A stretch of 64,000 nucleotides of DNA, taken from NCBI RefSeq assembly GCF_023856365.1, contig NC_064536.1, positions 37,812,776 through 37,876,775 on the forward strand, given 5' to 3'. The notes beneath the pieces were generated by a model. The model made no database searches. It had not been told where the DNA came from and was given only the letters and a program-made list of their open reading frames with translations. Shown here in pieces: positions 22,001-31,290 of the stretch (position 1 is the stretch's first letter; each line of letters begins with the position of its first letter). Source of the stretch: Brienomyrus brachyistius. Taxonomy: Eukaryota > Chordata > Actinopteri > Osteoglossiformes > Mormyridae. Position numbers and translations under genes: made by a program.

Positions 22001-25000
22001 GGGACGACCAAGAAGAGGAGTACAGAGGTCTGGTGATGAACTTTGTAGCTTGGTGCCACACAAACCACCTGCAGCTTAACACCTCAAAAACTAAGGAGCT
22101 GGTCATTGACTTTGGGAGGTCCAGACCAAGTCCACGACCAGTTCTGATCAGGGAAGAGGAAGTGGAGGTGGTCAACTCATACAAGTACCTAGGACTGTGG
22201 GTGGATAACAAACTGGACTGGACAATCAACACACAGCACCTGTACAAAAAGGGTCAAAGCAGACTGTACTTCCTGAGGAGGCTGCGGTCCTTCAACATCT
22301 GCAGGAAGCTCCTGTGGATGTTCTACCAGTCTGTGGTTGCCAGTGTCCTCTTTTACGCTGTTGTGTGCTGGGGGAGCAGCACAGCAAAGAGGGACTTATC
22401 CAGGCTGGAAAAACTAGTCAGGAAGGCCGGCTCGGTAGTCGGCATGAAGCTGGACTCTCTGTTGACAGTGGCTGAGAAGAGGACTCTCAACAAACTGCTG
22501 TCCATTATGGACAATGTTAGGCACCCTCTGCACACTGTCATAAACAAACAGAGGAGCCTGTTCAGTGACAGGATGCTTCTCCCCAAGTCCAGAACCAACA
22601 GACTTTAAAAACTCCTTTGTCCCACACGCCATCAAACTGTTCAACTGCTCACTGAGGGAGAGGAGGAGGGGAAACAGGAGGTCAGAGTAGGACGGGGAGA
22701 AACAGGAACAATAAATTGCACCAGACAATCGAACATTCGGACTGTGCAATGGACCACATAACTGTGCAATCTCATGTGCAATACCGCAATATCTATTTGG
22801 CTCTTACTTTAGTACGTGTATTTTAAATTCTCTTATATTGTATTTTTTATTGTATTTGTAACTTGTAATATGCTGGTGTACTGCTGCTGGAAACTAGAAT
22901 TTCCCAGAGGAACCTTCCCGAGGGATTAATAAAGTTCTATCTATCTAAATACTGCACTTACAGCCCCGTACAACTGTGCAGATGCAGACCTGCACAATGG
23001 ACGAATGGGGGGAAATTCTGCTGGCTAAACAACCAGCTGGTGTCTTTGCACTAATCACATACCACAGCTTAACTTCAGCTTAAATATCATCATACAGCAG
23101 GTAGAGTTTACACCATACCAAGTACGATACTTTTGCTTTTCCACTGACATCTAGTCGAGTACCAGTGCAAAAGGTTCCAGTACTAAAAGGGCCAAACCAG
23201 CTGGAGTAATTCTTTGGTACTTTGGGGTGGTACTTGAAATGCTTTCTTTGTCAATTGGTTATGCAAGTGGCCTGCCGCTGAAATACAATACAAATGGCGC
23301 CTTGAAAAAAAAAAAAGAGGAAATAATGATAAATGAAGTAAAAAAAAAAAAAAAGTGATTTGGTCGAAAGAACATATAAGAACATAAGAACTATACAAAC
23401 GAGAGGAGGCCATTCGGCCCATCAAGCTCGCTTGGGGAGAACTTAACTATACTGAACAAAAATATAAACGCAACACTCTTGTTTCTGCTCCCATTTTTCA
23501 TGAGATGGACTTAAAGATCTACAATTCATTCCAGATACACAATATTACCATTTCTCTCAAACATTTCTCACAAATCAGTCTAAATGTGTGATAGTGAGCA
23601 CTTCTGCTTTGCTGAGATAATCCATCCCACCTCACAGGTGTGCCACATCAAGATGCTGATCTGACATCATGGGTAGTGCACAGGTGTACCTTATACTGCC
23701 CACAATAAAAGGCCACCCTGGAATGTGCAGTTTTTTGCTTTATTGGGGGTCTGGGGACTCAGAACCGGTCAGTATCTGGTGTGACCACCATTTGCCTCAT
23801 GCAATGCAACACATCTTCTTCGCATAGAGTTTATCAGATTGTCAATTGTGGCCTGTGGAATGTTGGTCCACTCCTCTTCAATGGCTGTGCGAAGTTGTTG
23901 GATATTAGTGGGAACTGGTACACGCTGTCGTATACGCCGGTCAAGCACATCCCAAACATGCTCAACGGGTGACATGTCCGGTGAGTATGCTGGCCATGCA
24001 AGAACTGGGACATTTTCAGCTTCCAAGAACTGTGTACAGATCCTTGCAACATGGGGCCGTGCATTATCTGTCTGAGTGGCTGGTCTCAGACGATCTTGGA
24101 GGTGAACCTGCTGGATGTGGAGGTCCTGGGCTGGTGTGGTTACACGTGGTCTGCGGTTGTGAGGCCGGCTGGATGTACTGCCATATTCTCTGAAACGCCT
24201 TTGGAGACGGCTTATGGTTGAGAAATGAACATTCAATGCACGAGCAACAGATCTGGTTGACATTCCTGCTGTCCGCATGCCAATTGCACGCTCCCTCAAT
24301 GCTTGTGGCATCTGTGGCATTTTGCTGTGAGACAAAACTGCACATTCCAGGGTGGCCTTTTATTGTGGGCAGTATAAGGTACACCTGTGCACTACCCATG
24401 ATGTCAGATCAGCATCTTGATGTGGCACACCTGTGAGGTGGGATGGATTATCTCAGCAAAGCAGAAGTGCTCACTATCACACATTTAGACTGATTTGTGA
24501 GAAATGTTTGAGAGAAATGGTAATATTGTGTATCTGGAATGAATTGTAGATCTTTAAGTCCATCTCATGAAAAATGGGAGCAAAAACAAAAGTGTTGCGT
24601 TTATATTTTTGTTCAGTGTAATAGCTCAGAGTTGTTAAAATCTTATCTAGCTCCGATTTAAAGGAACCTAAGGATTCAGCTTGCACAACGTTATCAGGAA
24701 GACTATTCCATACTCTGACTACATGCTGTGTAAAGAAGTGCTTCCGTAAATCCAGTTTGAAATGTTCTCCCGCTAATTTCCACCTATGGCCACGAGTTCG
24801 TGTATTTAAACTAATGCTGAAGTAACTATTTGGTTGAACAGCATCCAAACCTGTTAGAATCTTATATACCTGGATCATGTCCCCCCTCAGTCTCCTTTGC
24901 TTGAGACTGAACAGATTTAGCTCAAGTAACCGTTCCTCGTATGACATTCCTCTAAGACCAAGAATCATTTTTGTGGCCCTACGCTGCACCTTTTCTAAGG

Positions 25001-27387
25001 CCAAAATGTCCTTTTTAAGATATGGTGACCAAACCTGCACACAATATTCTAGGTGAGGTCTCACCAGGGAATTGTATAATCTTAGCATTACCTCCCTTGA
25101 CTTAAACTCCACACACCTGGAGATATACCCCAACATCCTATTGGCCTTTTTTATTGTTTCCCCACACTGGCGAGAATGGGACATGGAAGCATCAACATAC
25201 ACACCAAGGTCTTTCTCATGATCAGCTACCTTTATTTCAGTGACACCCATGAAATACCTGTACTTTATATTTCTGCTCCCTAGATGGAGTACCTTACATT
25301 TGTCTACGTTAAATTTCATCTGCCAGGTATTGGCCCAGTCACTAATTAAATCAAGATCCCGCTGTAGCTTCTGAGCCGCTAATTCAGTATCTACTTCACC
25401 ACCCACCTTGGTGTCATCTGCAAATGTCACCAGTTTACTGTATATATTGGTATCTATATCATTTATGTAAATTAGAAACAATAGTGGTCCTAAAATCGAA
25501 CCCTGCGGTACCCCACTATGGATGCAGGCCCACTGTGACATTGTGCCTCTTATAACTACTCGCTGTTTCCTATTTGTTAACCAGTTATCAATCCAGGTCG
25601 CTACGGTACCTAAAATACCTGTCGCTTTGAGTTTAAGTAGGAGCCTCTTGTGGGGGACAACATCAAAAGCCGAGATACAACAAAAAGATCCGGATGGCCT
25701 GACAAGACATTAAAAAGTATTTTGTTGAATATACAGTGGTGGCCAAAATTATTAGAACACCTGACAGATCTGAAAATATTTACCTTTTTTGCCTCCAGAA
25801 CAAGATTTAATTTCATAATGTTCATGAAATATGCAGATGGTTGCACTGAGTACAACAAATATCAGATGAAGTGAGTCCTACTGGTTTCATCCACTTTTAA
25901 CTTTAATATTTGGTGTGTCCATCTTTTGTAGCAATTACAGCAGCACAGCTCTCTGGCATAGTGTCAATATATTTCCTGAGAACTTCAGCATTAATGTTAC
26001 CCCATGCCTTCTGCAACTCAAGCCAATGGCTTTCCTTTGAACGTACAATACATCTGTGCAGCGGTTACTCCAGCCAGCATAAAAAAGGGCCTTTATTCGA
26101 ACCTGTTCCTCACTCATTACCTCCTTCTTCACCTTAGCCATGTTCAAAGAGAACTACTTCTAGGGGCTTTGAATTTAAACCAATTGGTTGTGCAGCCTCA
26201 GTGACAAACCCTGATGTTACCAATCACTTAATGAGCAGGACAGACCTTGTACATTCATAAACATCACACAGCTGTGCCCTAAGACTCTGGCATTACCATC
26301 AATTTAACCATAATCACACCTGACAGTGATCACAAGTAATTTGGCGGCTTCTCTGAAGGAACATGGTTGTGTGACATTGACAGTGAAATAGGCCTAAAGA
26401 CCTAAATCTCCTTATGAAACCTCTATTCTATGGTTTATAGAGCATAGTGATGACTTTGTAGATATTTCTTTTGTTTTATGGGTATTTTAATGGCCAACTC
26501 AACAAAAACTGAAACCTCTTAAATATGCCAAGTGTTTTAATACTTTTGACCGCCACTAAACTAATTCAGGTCGCATATAGCATGATGTCCTAGTGATGTG
26601 ATTTAGTTATAATAGATATTGGGGTACTTACAAAACAAAAAAAGGAGTTTGAGTGATTTAAATGGCAAGGATGAAAATGATTATGATTTTTTTTGTATGC
26701 AGCGCTCATACAAAAGCAGCGTACAGTAGGTAGTATAAACTGATTTTTAAACATACAGGAATCTATAAAAGGAATAATTAAAATTGCTAAGCTTGCCAGG
26801 TGATTTTTTTCTATGACAGAGTAACAGAGTAAAAATATTTTAGTGAAACTTTAACCCCCGCACTGTAATGTCCATACAGAATTGAAAGTAAGAAAAAGCC
26901 TTATTTTAATATAGCTGCTAGCGATGTAAGAATTGGATGTGCATAAAATGCAATGCTGGTATTAAAATAGCCAGTCATCCAGCCCTATAATGTACTACAG
27001 CCATTTTTTTTTTATTTCAGTACAAAATACCCGCCTCGCGCTGTGATGTCATTCGGTGCTGGTACCAGTTTTTACGGCAGTGGAAAACCAAAACTTTGAA
27101 ATACCGAAAGTTTGGTACCTGGTGTGGTGGAAAAACGTCCTAAGTTACAGTCCTTAAAGCACAACAGACACACAAAGTGAGAGACCAGACTCCCCCCCCC
27201 CCCCGAACAGGAGAATGTTACACCAGACACCCCCATCAGATACTCAAATCACCACATAATTAACAAAGTAGAGAAGCACTGACATACACAGCTAATTACA
27301 CACAGGGTCAGTGTGGGGTGTTTACTTACCCTGTGAACTGGCACCTGGGAGACAGTGACCAAGGCAGAGAATCAGCAGAATGAACAT
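16006..27387 (-). CDS. Single-V-domain IgSF transmembrane receptor (unassigned), five exons, 219 aa
   Basis: Exons on the minus strand: 27387-27330 (signal peptide MFILLILCLGHCLPGASSQ), 19125-18838 (V-set domain), 17860-17816 and 17631-17587 (two 45-nt stalk exons) and 16229-16006 (transmembrane and tail, TGA). All junctions are GT-AG and phase 1. The V domain shows the disulfide cysteines (VTLPC and YMC), the core W (VLWVF), DDAGVYMC, and an extra cysteine pair (VCSY, SWCEAG). A glycine/valine-rich segment (VIVGIVVAVMAVVAVVGAA) spans the membrane, followed by KRQ and a 40-residue tail lacking tyrosine, so no ITIM is present. It probably acts as a cell-surface ligand or adhesion receptor (inference). 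Orthology is not recognised; a B7/butyrophilin-like or fish-specific family is possible. Intron 1 (8.2 kb) is full of transposons. Confidence 0.75.
16230..17586 (-). other. Intron 4 of the minus-strand IgSF gene
   Basis: It lies between stalk exon 2 and the transmembrane exon. AT-rich with no recognised repeat or exon; the acceptor read on the minus strand is ctctctgctctctgcag just above 16230. Confidence 0.5.
17587..17631 (-). CDS. 45-nt stalk microexon 2 of the IgSF gene
   Basis: Acceptor ataccag and donor cag|gtgagt on the minus strand, 45 nt, phase 1 at both ends. It encodes ESKTKDKQDSYENPP. The donor-side flank ataaactcacctggagg (plus strand) is shared with the exon at 17816, showing that exon and flank were duplicated together. 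Confidence 0.6.
17816..17860 (-). CDS. 45-nt stalk microexon 1 of the IgSF gene
   Basis: Acceptor ccctcccggatcag and donor cag|gtgagt on the minus strand, 45 nt, phase 1 at both ends. With the split glycine it encodes GRPFCRPYREREDPP. It contains an unpaired cysteine that could support dimerisation. A nearer AG at 17845 would give 29 nt and break the frame, so the upstream acceptor was chosen. Confidence 0.6.
18450..18695. repeat. Minisatellite, 28-bp unit, in IgSF intron 2
   Basis: Units of ggcggcctgcagagagccgg plus gggataaa repeat every 28 bp (ggcggcct at 18541 and 18569); the first two units carry an extra ctgggggc. On the gene's sense strand every unit contains ctctctgcag|g, a good match to a 3' splice site. 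Two frames are open across it on the minus strand because of composition, not because of a gene. Confidence 0.9.
19225..19660 (+). mobile_element. Decayed Tc1-like transposase fragment
   Basis: Plus-strand pieces in shifting frames resemble the C-terminal half of Tc1 transposase: KRTIQAVIRARSKSQCQSW near 19380, MLPCRS near 19480, VKPHSAQITGAWLLVQRVQV near 19528 (counterpart of the DNAKPHSA motif) and LRCIRKRKY near 19640. There are frameshifts and a poly-G run at 19440. It lies in IgSF intron 1, directly upstream of the Rex1/L2-like LINE. Confidence 0.55.
19788..21152 (+). CDS. LINE apurinic endonuclease-type ORF (454 aa)
   Basis: An APE-type endonuclease encoded by the LINE. Motifs in order: GNVNSLQNKMDEL (about residue 74), IFTETWL (about 102), GGGLIVYI (about 141), TGDFNH (about 226) and GKSDHNLVYL (about 280), giving the Asn, Glu, Asp/Asn and Asp-His sets of this fold. 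A basic, Lys-rich linker (NKKKKAFRNRDKEE) leads towards the RT. The ORF ends at TGA (21150) and overlaps the RT ORF by 8 nt in another frame, consistent with one short indel breaking a single pol ORF. Confidence 0.75.
   Translation: MDTALFRTTTLASSFVYSREELLALKTTARTDIRHHIPPEPKRRYRGCRAGAKLKARTAEHRRRFKPSIPSVITGNVNSLQNKMDELHALNNQRLYRESSLFIFTETWLTELTPEANVDLRGFASVRADRDAEACGKSRGGGLIVYINNRWCNPGHVSVKASSCCPDLELLVVSMRPYYLPRELSHVICVCVYIPPRADAATACEKIHIVTARLQTQHPEAFIIITGDFNHVTLDYTLASFYQFVDCPTRNNRTIDLLYANMRDAYRATPLPPLGKSDHNLVYLKPQYTPLVQRQPVTTRSIRRWTPEMEDALRDCYDTTDWDVLLSTHGEDIEGVTHCLTDYLNFCVDVVAPAKTVRSYPNNKPWVTQEVKAVLNKKKKAFRNRDKEEMKTAQRKVKQCVREAKDTYRRKVEQKLGENNMRDVWKGVKTIIGYNTKNGTAGGTVEKANELNFV
21145..22608 (+). 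CDS. LINE reverse transcriptase ORF (about 487 codons)
   Basis: Non-LTR reverse transcriptase that would copy the LINE RNA at a nicked target. Motifs: KAAGPDKVCPRLLK (RT 1/2a), DYRPVALTSHLMKTLER, FLDFSSAFNTI (motif A), STGAPQGTVLSPLLF, QKFADDTAIMG (catalytic Asp pair, about 21960), LNTSKTKELVIDF and YKYLGLWVD, then the thumb-like RLYFLRRLRSFNICRKLLW. It has no ATG at its start, which fits a frameshifted continuation of the endonuclease ORF rather than a separate gene. The RT part itself is uninterrupted. Confidence 0.8.
   Translation: MFDQPTATPPPPLPPSNPLLQHLQHQGDSTPTPSSSQPLHSVTADQVRGQLRKLRPRKAAGPDKVCPRLLKTCAAELGEPLQRVFNLSLRLGRVPALWKTSCIVPVPKKNRPSELNDYRPVALTSHLMKTLERLFLNLLRPQVQHAQDPLQFAYQTDVGVEDAVLYLLHRAHSHLDKEKGTVRILFLDFSSAFNTIRPCLLHEKMSRMQVDPCLAAWIHNYLTDRHQYVRLKDVTSDTVVSSTGAPQGTVLSPLLFTLYTSDFCYNSELCHIQKFADDTAIMGCIRDDQEEEYRGLVMNFVAWCHTNHLQLNTSKTKELVIDFGRSRPSPRPVLIREEEVEVVNSYKYLGLWVDNKLDWTINTQHLYKKGQSRLYFLRRLRSFNICRKLLWMFYQSVVASVLFYAVVCWGSSTAKRDLSRLEKLVRKAGSVVGMKLDSLLTVAEKRTLNKLLSIMDNVRHPLHTVINKQRSLFSDRMLLPKSRTNRL
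22951..23111. other. Short intronic spacer
   Basis: Sequence between the LINE tail and the next repeat block; nothing recognised. Confidence 0.4.
23450..24618 (-). mobile_element. Tc1-like transposon with about 285-bp terminal inverted repeats
   Basis: The left end actgaacaaaaatataaacg and right end cgtttatatttttgttcagt are inverted; the repeats run about 285 bp inward (to about 23736 and from about 24333) with very few differences. TA flanks both ends (23448-23449 and 24619-24620). Total length is 1169 bp, shorter than the usual 1.6 kb, because the central transposase region is deleted. Such long repeats place it with the long-terminal-repeat (IR/DR-like) Tc1 elements. Confidence 0.92.
23769..24335 (-). 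CDS. Internally deleted Tc1 transposase ORF (188 aa)
   Basis: The N-terminal part holds the paired-type helix-turn-helix (ALRERAIGMRTAGMSTRSV, then STISRLQRRFREYGST). The C-terminal part holds the second catalytic Asp (TDNARPHVARICTQF, about residue 88) and the Glu region (PAYSPDMSPVEHVWDVLDRR, about 114-133). Normal Tc1 transposases have about 340 residues; the block carrying the first catalytic Asp is missing, yet the frame is kept. The product would lack catalysis but could still bind the element's ends. It lies antisense to nothing but its own element. Confidence 0.85.
   Translation of the reverse strand: MSHSKMPQMPQALRERAIGMRTAGMSTRSVARALNVHFSTISRLQRRFREYGSTSSRPHNRRPRVTTPAQDLHIQQVHLQDRLRPATQTDNARPHVARICTQFLEAENVPVLAWPAYSPDMSPVEHVWDVLDRRIRQRVPVPTNIQQLRTAIEEEWTNIPQATIDNLINSMRRRCVALHEANGGHTRY
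24621..25676 (-). pseudogene. CR1-like reverse transcriptase fragment
   Basis: Read on the minus strand from 25676: AFDVVPHKRLLLKLKATGIL, then SGVPQGSILGPLLFLIYIND, VTFADDTKVGGE (catalytic Asp pair), KDLGVYVDASMSHSRQ and the C-terminal LRGMSYEERLLELNLFSLKQ and TRGHRWKLAGEHFKLDLRKH. The palm is intact from motif A onwards; the endonuclease and N-terminal RT are missing. The open frame continues past 24621 into the Tc1 inverted repeat, so its last 40 or so codons (to 24477) are transposon sequence. Confidence 0.8.
25734..26558 (-). mobile_element. Second Tc1-like element, non-autonomous deletion derivative (825 bp)
   Basis: The left end cagtggtggccaaaattatt and the right end, reversed, tagtggcggtcaaaagtatt are inverted; TA precedes the left end (25732-25733). 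On the minus strand it keeps an N-terminal piece (MAKVKKEVMSEEQVRIKALF) and, in a shifted frame at about 25920-26040, a C-terminal piece (HWLELQKAWGNINAEVLRKY and TMPESCAAVIATKDGHTK). These match the two ends of a Tc1 transposase with the middle deleted. No functional ORF remains. Confidence 0.75.
26559..27329 (-). other. Intron 1 of IgSF gene, remaining part
   Basis: AT-rich sequence including the right arm of the possible MITE and a poly-C run at 27191; nothing coding is seen before the signal-peptide exon at 27330-27387. Confidence 0.4.
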
Positions 27388-30300
27388 CCTGCAGTTAGAG
27401 AAGATCCGAGATGAAAGAGGTCAGGATTCACAGGTATGAAAGGATGGGAATAAAAACACAAACTCAGGCTGGTGTTCTGAAAGTTTTTCCTGCCTAAAAT
27501 ATTGTCATACCGATAGCATAACTTCATAACCATATCTGAAATTTTGTCCTGCAGTGAGAGAATATCCTACCAGCACATGCTTTGAGATTAAAACAGATTG
27601 ATATCAACCCTTTACTGGCCATTGCACATGTATGAACATAGGTACATAGGAATTCATCGATTTGCCTACATCATCTTAGCTCAGGAGTCACAGCACAGGT
27701 TAAGGGCCTTGCTAAAGGGCCCACAGACATGTGACTATTCTGCTGCAGCCTGGGCTCAAACCGACATCCTTCCGATCCCAGGAACAGAGCCACACACCAC
27801 CACTGACGTTGCCATAAATCACACCATATTGTACTTCCTGTAGTGTTTGCAGCATTAATACATTGAATACGGCTACAATATAAAAACCCCAAATGCAGAT
27901 AAGTTTGACACTGGCCAGCTAAATGCCTGAGTGAGAGGCATCCAGTGTGTGGTTTCTTAGATATTCCTGGGGGGGGGGGGGGGGGAGAAAAATTTGGCTG
28001 CCAACTGCTAAAGGAAGACAAACTGGTCATTTGTCACTACAAGTAGTATGTTCTCTCTTTCCAACTTAGAGCTATCAAACCAACCCTAACATACTGCGTA
28101 CATTGAAGAAAATCTTTCAGGAATCCTTTGAAGATACACACCTCTACAGTACTAAAGGCAAGGTGCCAAATGATATACAGCAGTTAACTCCACCAACCCA
28201 AAAGACATTGGAAAATGACATTTAATTAAATGTGTTAGAAACTAATATCCATCACATCCCATCCTCGATAACACCGGGCTTCAAAAAACTAAGCCTAGTA
28301 AAAACCTGAATATTAAATGAGCAAAATGAATTGATTTGCTCTTCTATCCCAAGTCACCATCTAAGAGAATGAGGCCACTACCCATTATATCTGCTGCAGG
28401 GAAAATACACTCCTAAAACCACTAGGATAGCTGTCACCTTCTCTAATTATGTTGTGCAGCCTAGCAACCAATTCAGTTGGTTTAATTAGACATAAGATAA
28501 TTTTGTCAGAATAGAACATAATTGAGTTATTTTCAGACCACAAAGTCAATACAACAGCTTCACTTTGTGTGGAACCACTGTATGATTCCTTAAAAGGTTA
28601 TGAAAATATATGGATAGGAAAATGGCAAAGAAAACGTTTATAATTCTTGACTTGGTGACCTTATTAGGTGAGACCCCATCAATGTTAGTTTTCTGTCTTT
28701 ATCAGTACAATGTATTTTAACCACTTATCTGATTGTACAAGTAATATTAAATGTATACTGGTGTGCTTCTATATCATACTATTATATCACAGCAGAAGCG
28801 AGCCACAACACGAATGCGAAAGATGCAACGCTAAGGAGAGGGGCCTAACTGCAGAGGCCTGTACAGCGGAGATCCTCCCGGAGATACGTCACCTCCATAG
28901 TTGGGAGCGTGTCGTTACAACAGTCATGGCAGAAAGAATGGATCACTTTCTGAAGTACAAATTATTTTGAAAGTAGTACATTTTATGTAGCTTGTCATTG
29001 CAAAACTGAATTTATCTGCACGACTATTCTAATTATTCATCAGGGATAAACCAGAGTAAACCATACGTAATGCATTTCCTTTGCTCTTCACTTTCAGTTT
29101 ATGCTACGAATGCGTTTTGGCGTTGGAGTAACGAAAAATAAAGGAAAACAAAAAACAGCTCTCTCATTGCGTCCATTTTGCTCCCACTTAACCACTTGAA
29201 CACACGTCATATTCCATGGTAAATAGGATTTCCCAACTCTCTAGTCGGGTCTCCCTAATCGGACTTGAATGCAGCATAAATAACCAGCTTTAGCCTCGTG
29301 TTTGCTGGGCAAGTCATCAGGACACGAAAGCCTGCACGCTAAATACCTTTAAAGTTCGATAATACGGTGAAAACTCTTATCAATTAAATACTACGAACTA
29401 ACGACCGAAGTTTAACACTGAACACAATGACGTACAACAGTTCACCTGCAAAATATCTCATTTCAGAGATTTCTCTGGCGCTGCAGCTCCCCTGAAGCCC
29501 CGGAAACTGGCATGCCCCCCCCCCTGAATTGGGAATTCCTGTTTGGAAAGGAAGGAATCCACTCAACTCCGACCTCAAAACTCAAGATGGCTGCGCTCTT
29601 TATCAACTGATGTCACAGTTGTAGTTTTATACTGCTTATTAGCACTTACGTCTTCTTTTGGCTCAATAAATCGGTCATATGTAACAGAGTGAACGTTCAT
29701 CTCCCTTTATTTTATATAATCACCCGAAGATGTACCAGACCCATTTTTTTAATACCTGTTTGCGGGGCTGATGTTTGTTTCTGTGATTACCAGGAATAAA
29801 ACTGGGACTGACCCTGACGGGACGCAGGACAATCGGAGTTCGTCGGAAAGCGTTTGCTAGAATAATAAAATAAAACTTATTTGCAGATTTGTGGCGTAAT
29901 CGAGGTAGAGGAGGTTGGCATAAACTGGTTTGTGATCAGGATGGCGGAGCAGGTAGCTATGTTACAATCACCGCGTTCAGAGGGAGCGATTTTCTCCAGG
30001 TAGCCTGCTAACGTGGTTGGGTCTTGCCTATGAGTGTCTCCGAGAAAGCACGCTTTCTATTAGTTGTTTGAGGCGGATTTCCCAGGGAATCCCTGCTATA
30101 ACGTAGAGGAAATGCCCATCCACAACATCGTTTTCGAATTTTTCACATCTGTCAACAATTTCCATTGATTCGAACGTACTGAAAATTTGTCTCATATTCG
30201 GCCGGTTCTAACTCTCCAACGGTGTTTATGACACTATCCTAAAGTACATTGACATTTTATACTATGTTTAAACTATACACTGACAAAGTTTTATGAAAAA

Positions 30301-31099
30301 TACATGTCCAGAAGGTACTTTTTTAGGGACCGAAACGAATGGTGGTACGATCAGCGAATCCATCATGGCGGACGAAAATCCTGGAAAAAGGCCAAACATC
30401 CAGACATAAATAAAGCACCCCAAGGACATTTTATATTAGTTTAATCGCAACATTATTTACCTCACCCAGAATCATAGTTTAGATCTCGATAAAATGTCTA
30501 AATGTGATTTCTTTCCCTCTTTAAAGGATAATGAGTACTTTTCAAGCTTTAGTTATTCTCTTTTCCAGCTAAGAAATGAGATATAACTCTTATGTTAACA
30601 AAGAAGCATGGAATTTCATGGATATAGAGTAGTATCCTTGTGTGGTAACCATCCGCTCAATGCCTCATCAACCTTGAAGATTCCCTCAAATCATACTTTC
30701 ATTAGAAAGGAAGGGGTTAATTTAGGTTAATACAATGTGAAAATACTCTAATTATCTTGTCCTATTCATAAGCTGCAAAAAGGTACCTCACTTGTGCAAT
30801 TTGGATAAGAATTAAGCAAGTTATTTTGAAGAGAAGCGTCCAAGAATCAGATCACAAAGTCAAGTACTAGTTCCTATTGTTTTTCAATGACCGAATCAAT
30901 GGCTATTTTTCACTAATTAAAAATGCATAAAATCACTAATATTTGGCCTAGAAAAATATTTTTTTACTGTTGGAAAGCTCTTTCTAAGACAGTTCCAATG
31001 AAGGTAGTGCCATAAAAATCTATAAAAGCTGATTTTTTTGTAACAAAGCTACTTTGGTGAATGGACTCCGGCATTTAGTAGAAGGGGAAGCAGGAGAAA
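27388..31099. other. Intergenic region upstream of the IgSF gene
   Basis: About 3.7 kb with no recognisable exon. A poly-G run sits at 27970-27985 and a poly-C run at 29516. The promoter of the minus-strand IgSF gene should lie just above 27388, but no clear TATA box or factor site can be assigned by eye. Confidence 0.4.
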
Positions 31100-31290
31100 C
31101 ATCCCACTTGCTAGACAGGGGTGCGTTCCTGAAACCATAGTTCGAACTACGGAGATAACGACACTTCGAACTTACGCAATACGATGCATCGTTAAACGAT
31201 GCGGGTGTTTCCCAAAACCATATTTCGAATGACCGTTCGCAAGCACTATCGTTAAGTTGTGTAGTTCGAACCACAGCTCTCGAGGTAGAA
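31100..31290 (+). repeat. Two-copy GTTCGAA-rich direct repeat preceding a LINE ORF
   Basis: Two related stretches follow each other: gtgcgttcctgaaaccatag ttcgaac (about 31120) and gggtgtttcccaaaaccata tttcgaa (about 31204). Short palindromic words (ttcgaa, atgcat) recur. Position immediately before the LINE ORF at 31297 suggests a repeated 5' UTR promoter of that LINE. Confidence 0.5.

Larger units (their letters stand above)
19655..22950 (+). mobile_element. Rex1/L2/CR1-group LINE, nearly full length (about 3.3 kb)
   Basis: It holds an endonuclease ORF and a reverse-transcriptase ORF (next two entries), then a 3' UTR ending aatttcccagaggaacc, gagggattaataaagttc and a short TCTA microsatellite, the usual tail of fish CR1/L2/Rex1 elements. 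The 5' limit is approximate. It sits inside IgSF intron 1, antisense to that gene. Clade assignment is from memory of motif style. Confidence 0.75.
23391..25700 (-). mobile_element. CR1-like LINE, 5'-truncated, interrupted by a Tc1 element
   Basis: The 3' end (plus-strand 23391-23449) reads agaacataagaactatacaa, then aggccattcggcccatcaa, the reverse of the second copy's tail near 49.53-49.6 kb. The body resumes at 24621 after the Tc1 insertion and encodes RT motifs up to about 25690, where it is truncated. The inserted Tc1 has split a sequence that is contiguous in the 49.5-kb copy, so the LINE came first. Confidence 0.8.
23112..27135. mobile_element. Possible MITE split by later insertions
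   Basis: The left end reads acaccataccaagtacg and continues with gtacc-rich sequence; the right end, reversed, reads accacaccaggtacc before caaactttcggtatttc. The two are imperfect inverted repeats, and both contain the gttttccactg / ggcagtggaaaacc words typical of a common fish DNA repeat. The CR1 LINE and two Tc1 elements lie between, so they would be nested insertions. Class (hAT or other) is unknown. Confidence 0.4.

Noticed and set aside
28710..28970. 86-codon ORF in intergenic DNA
   Set aside because: No recognisable domain or splice context; length is within chance.
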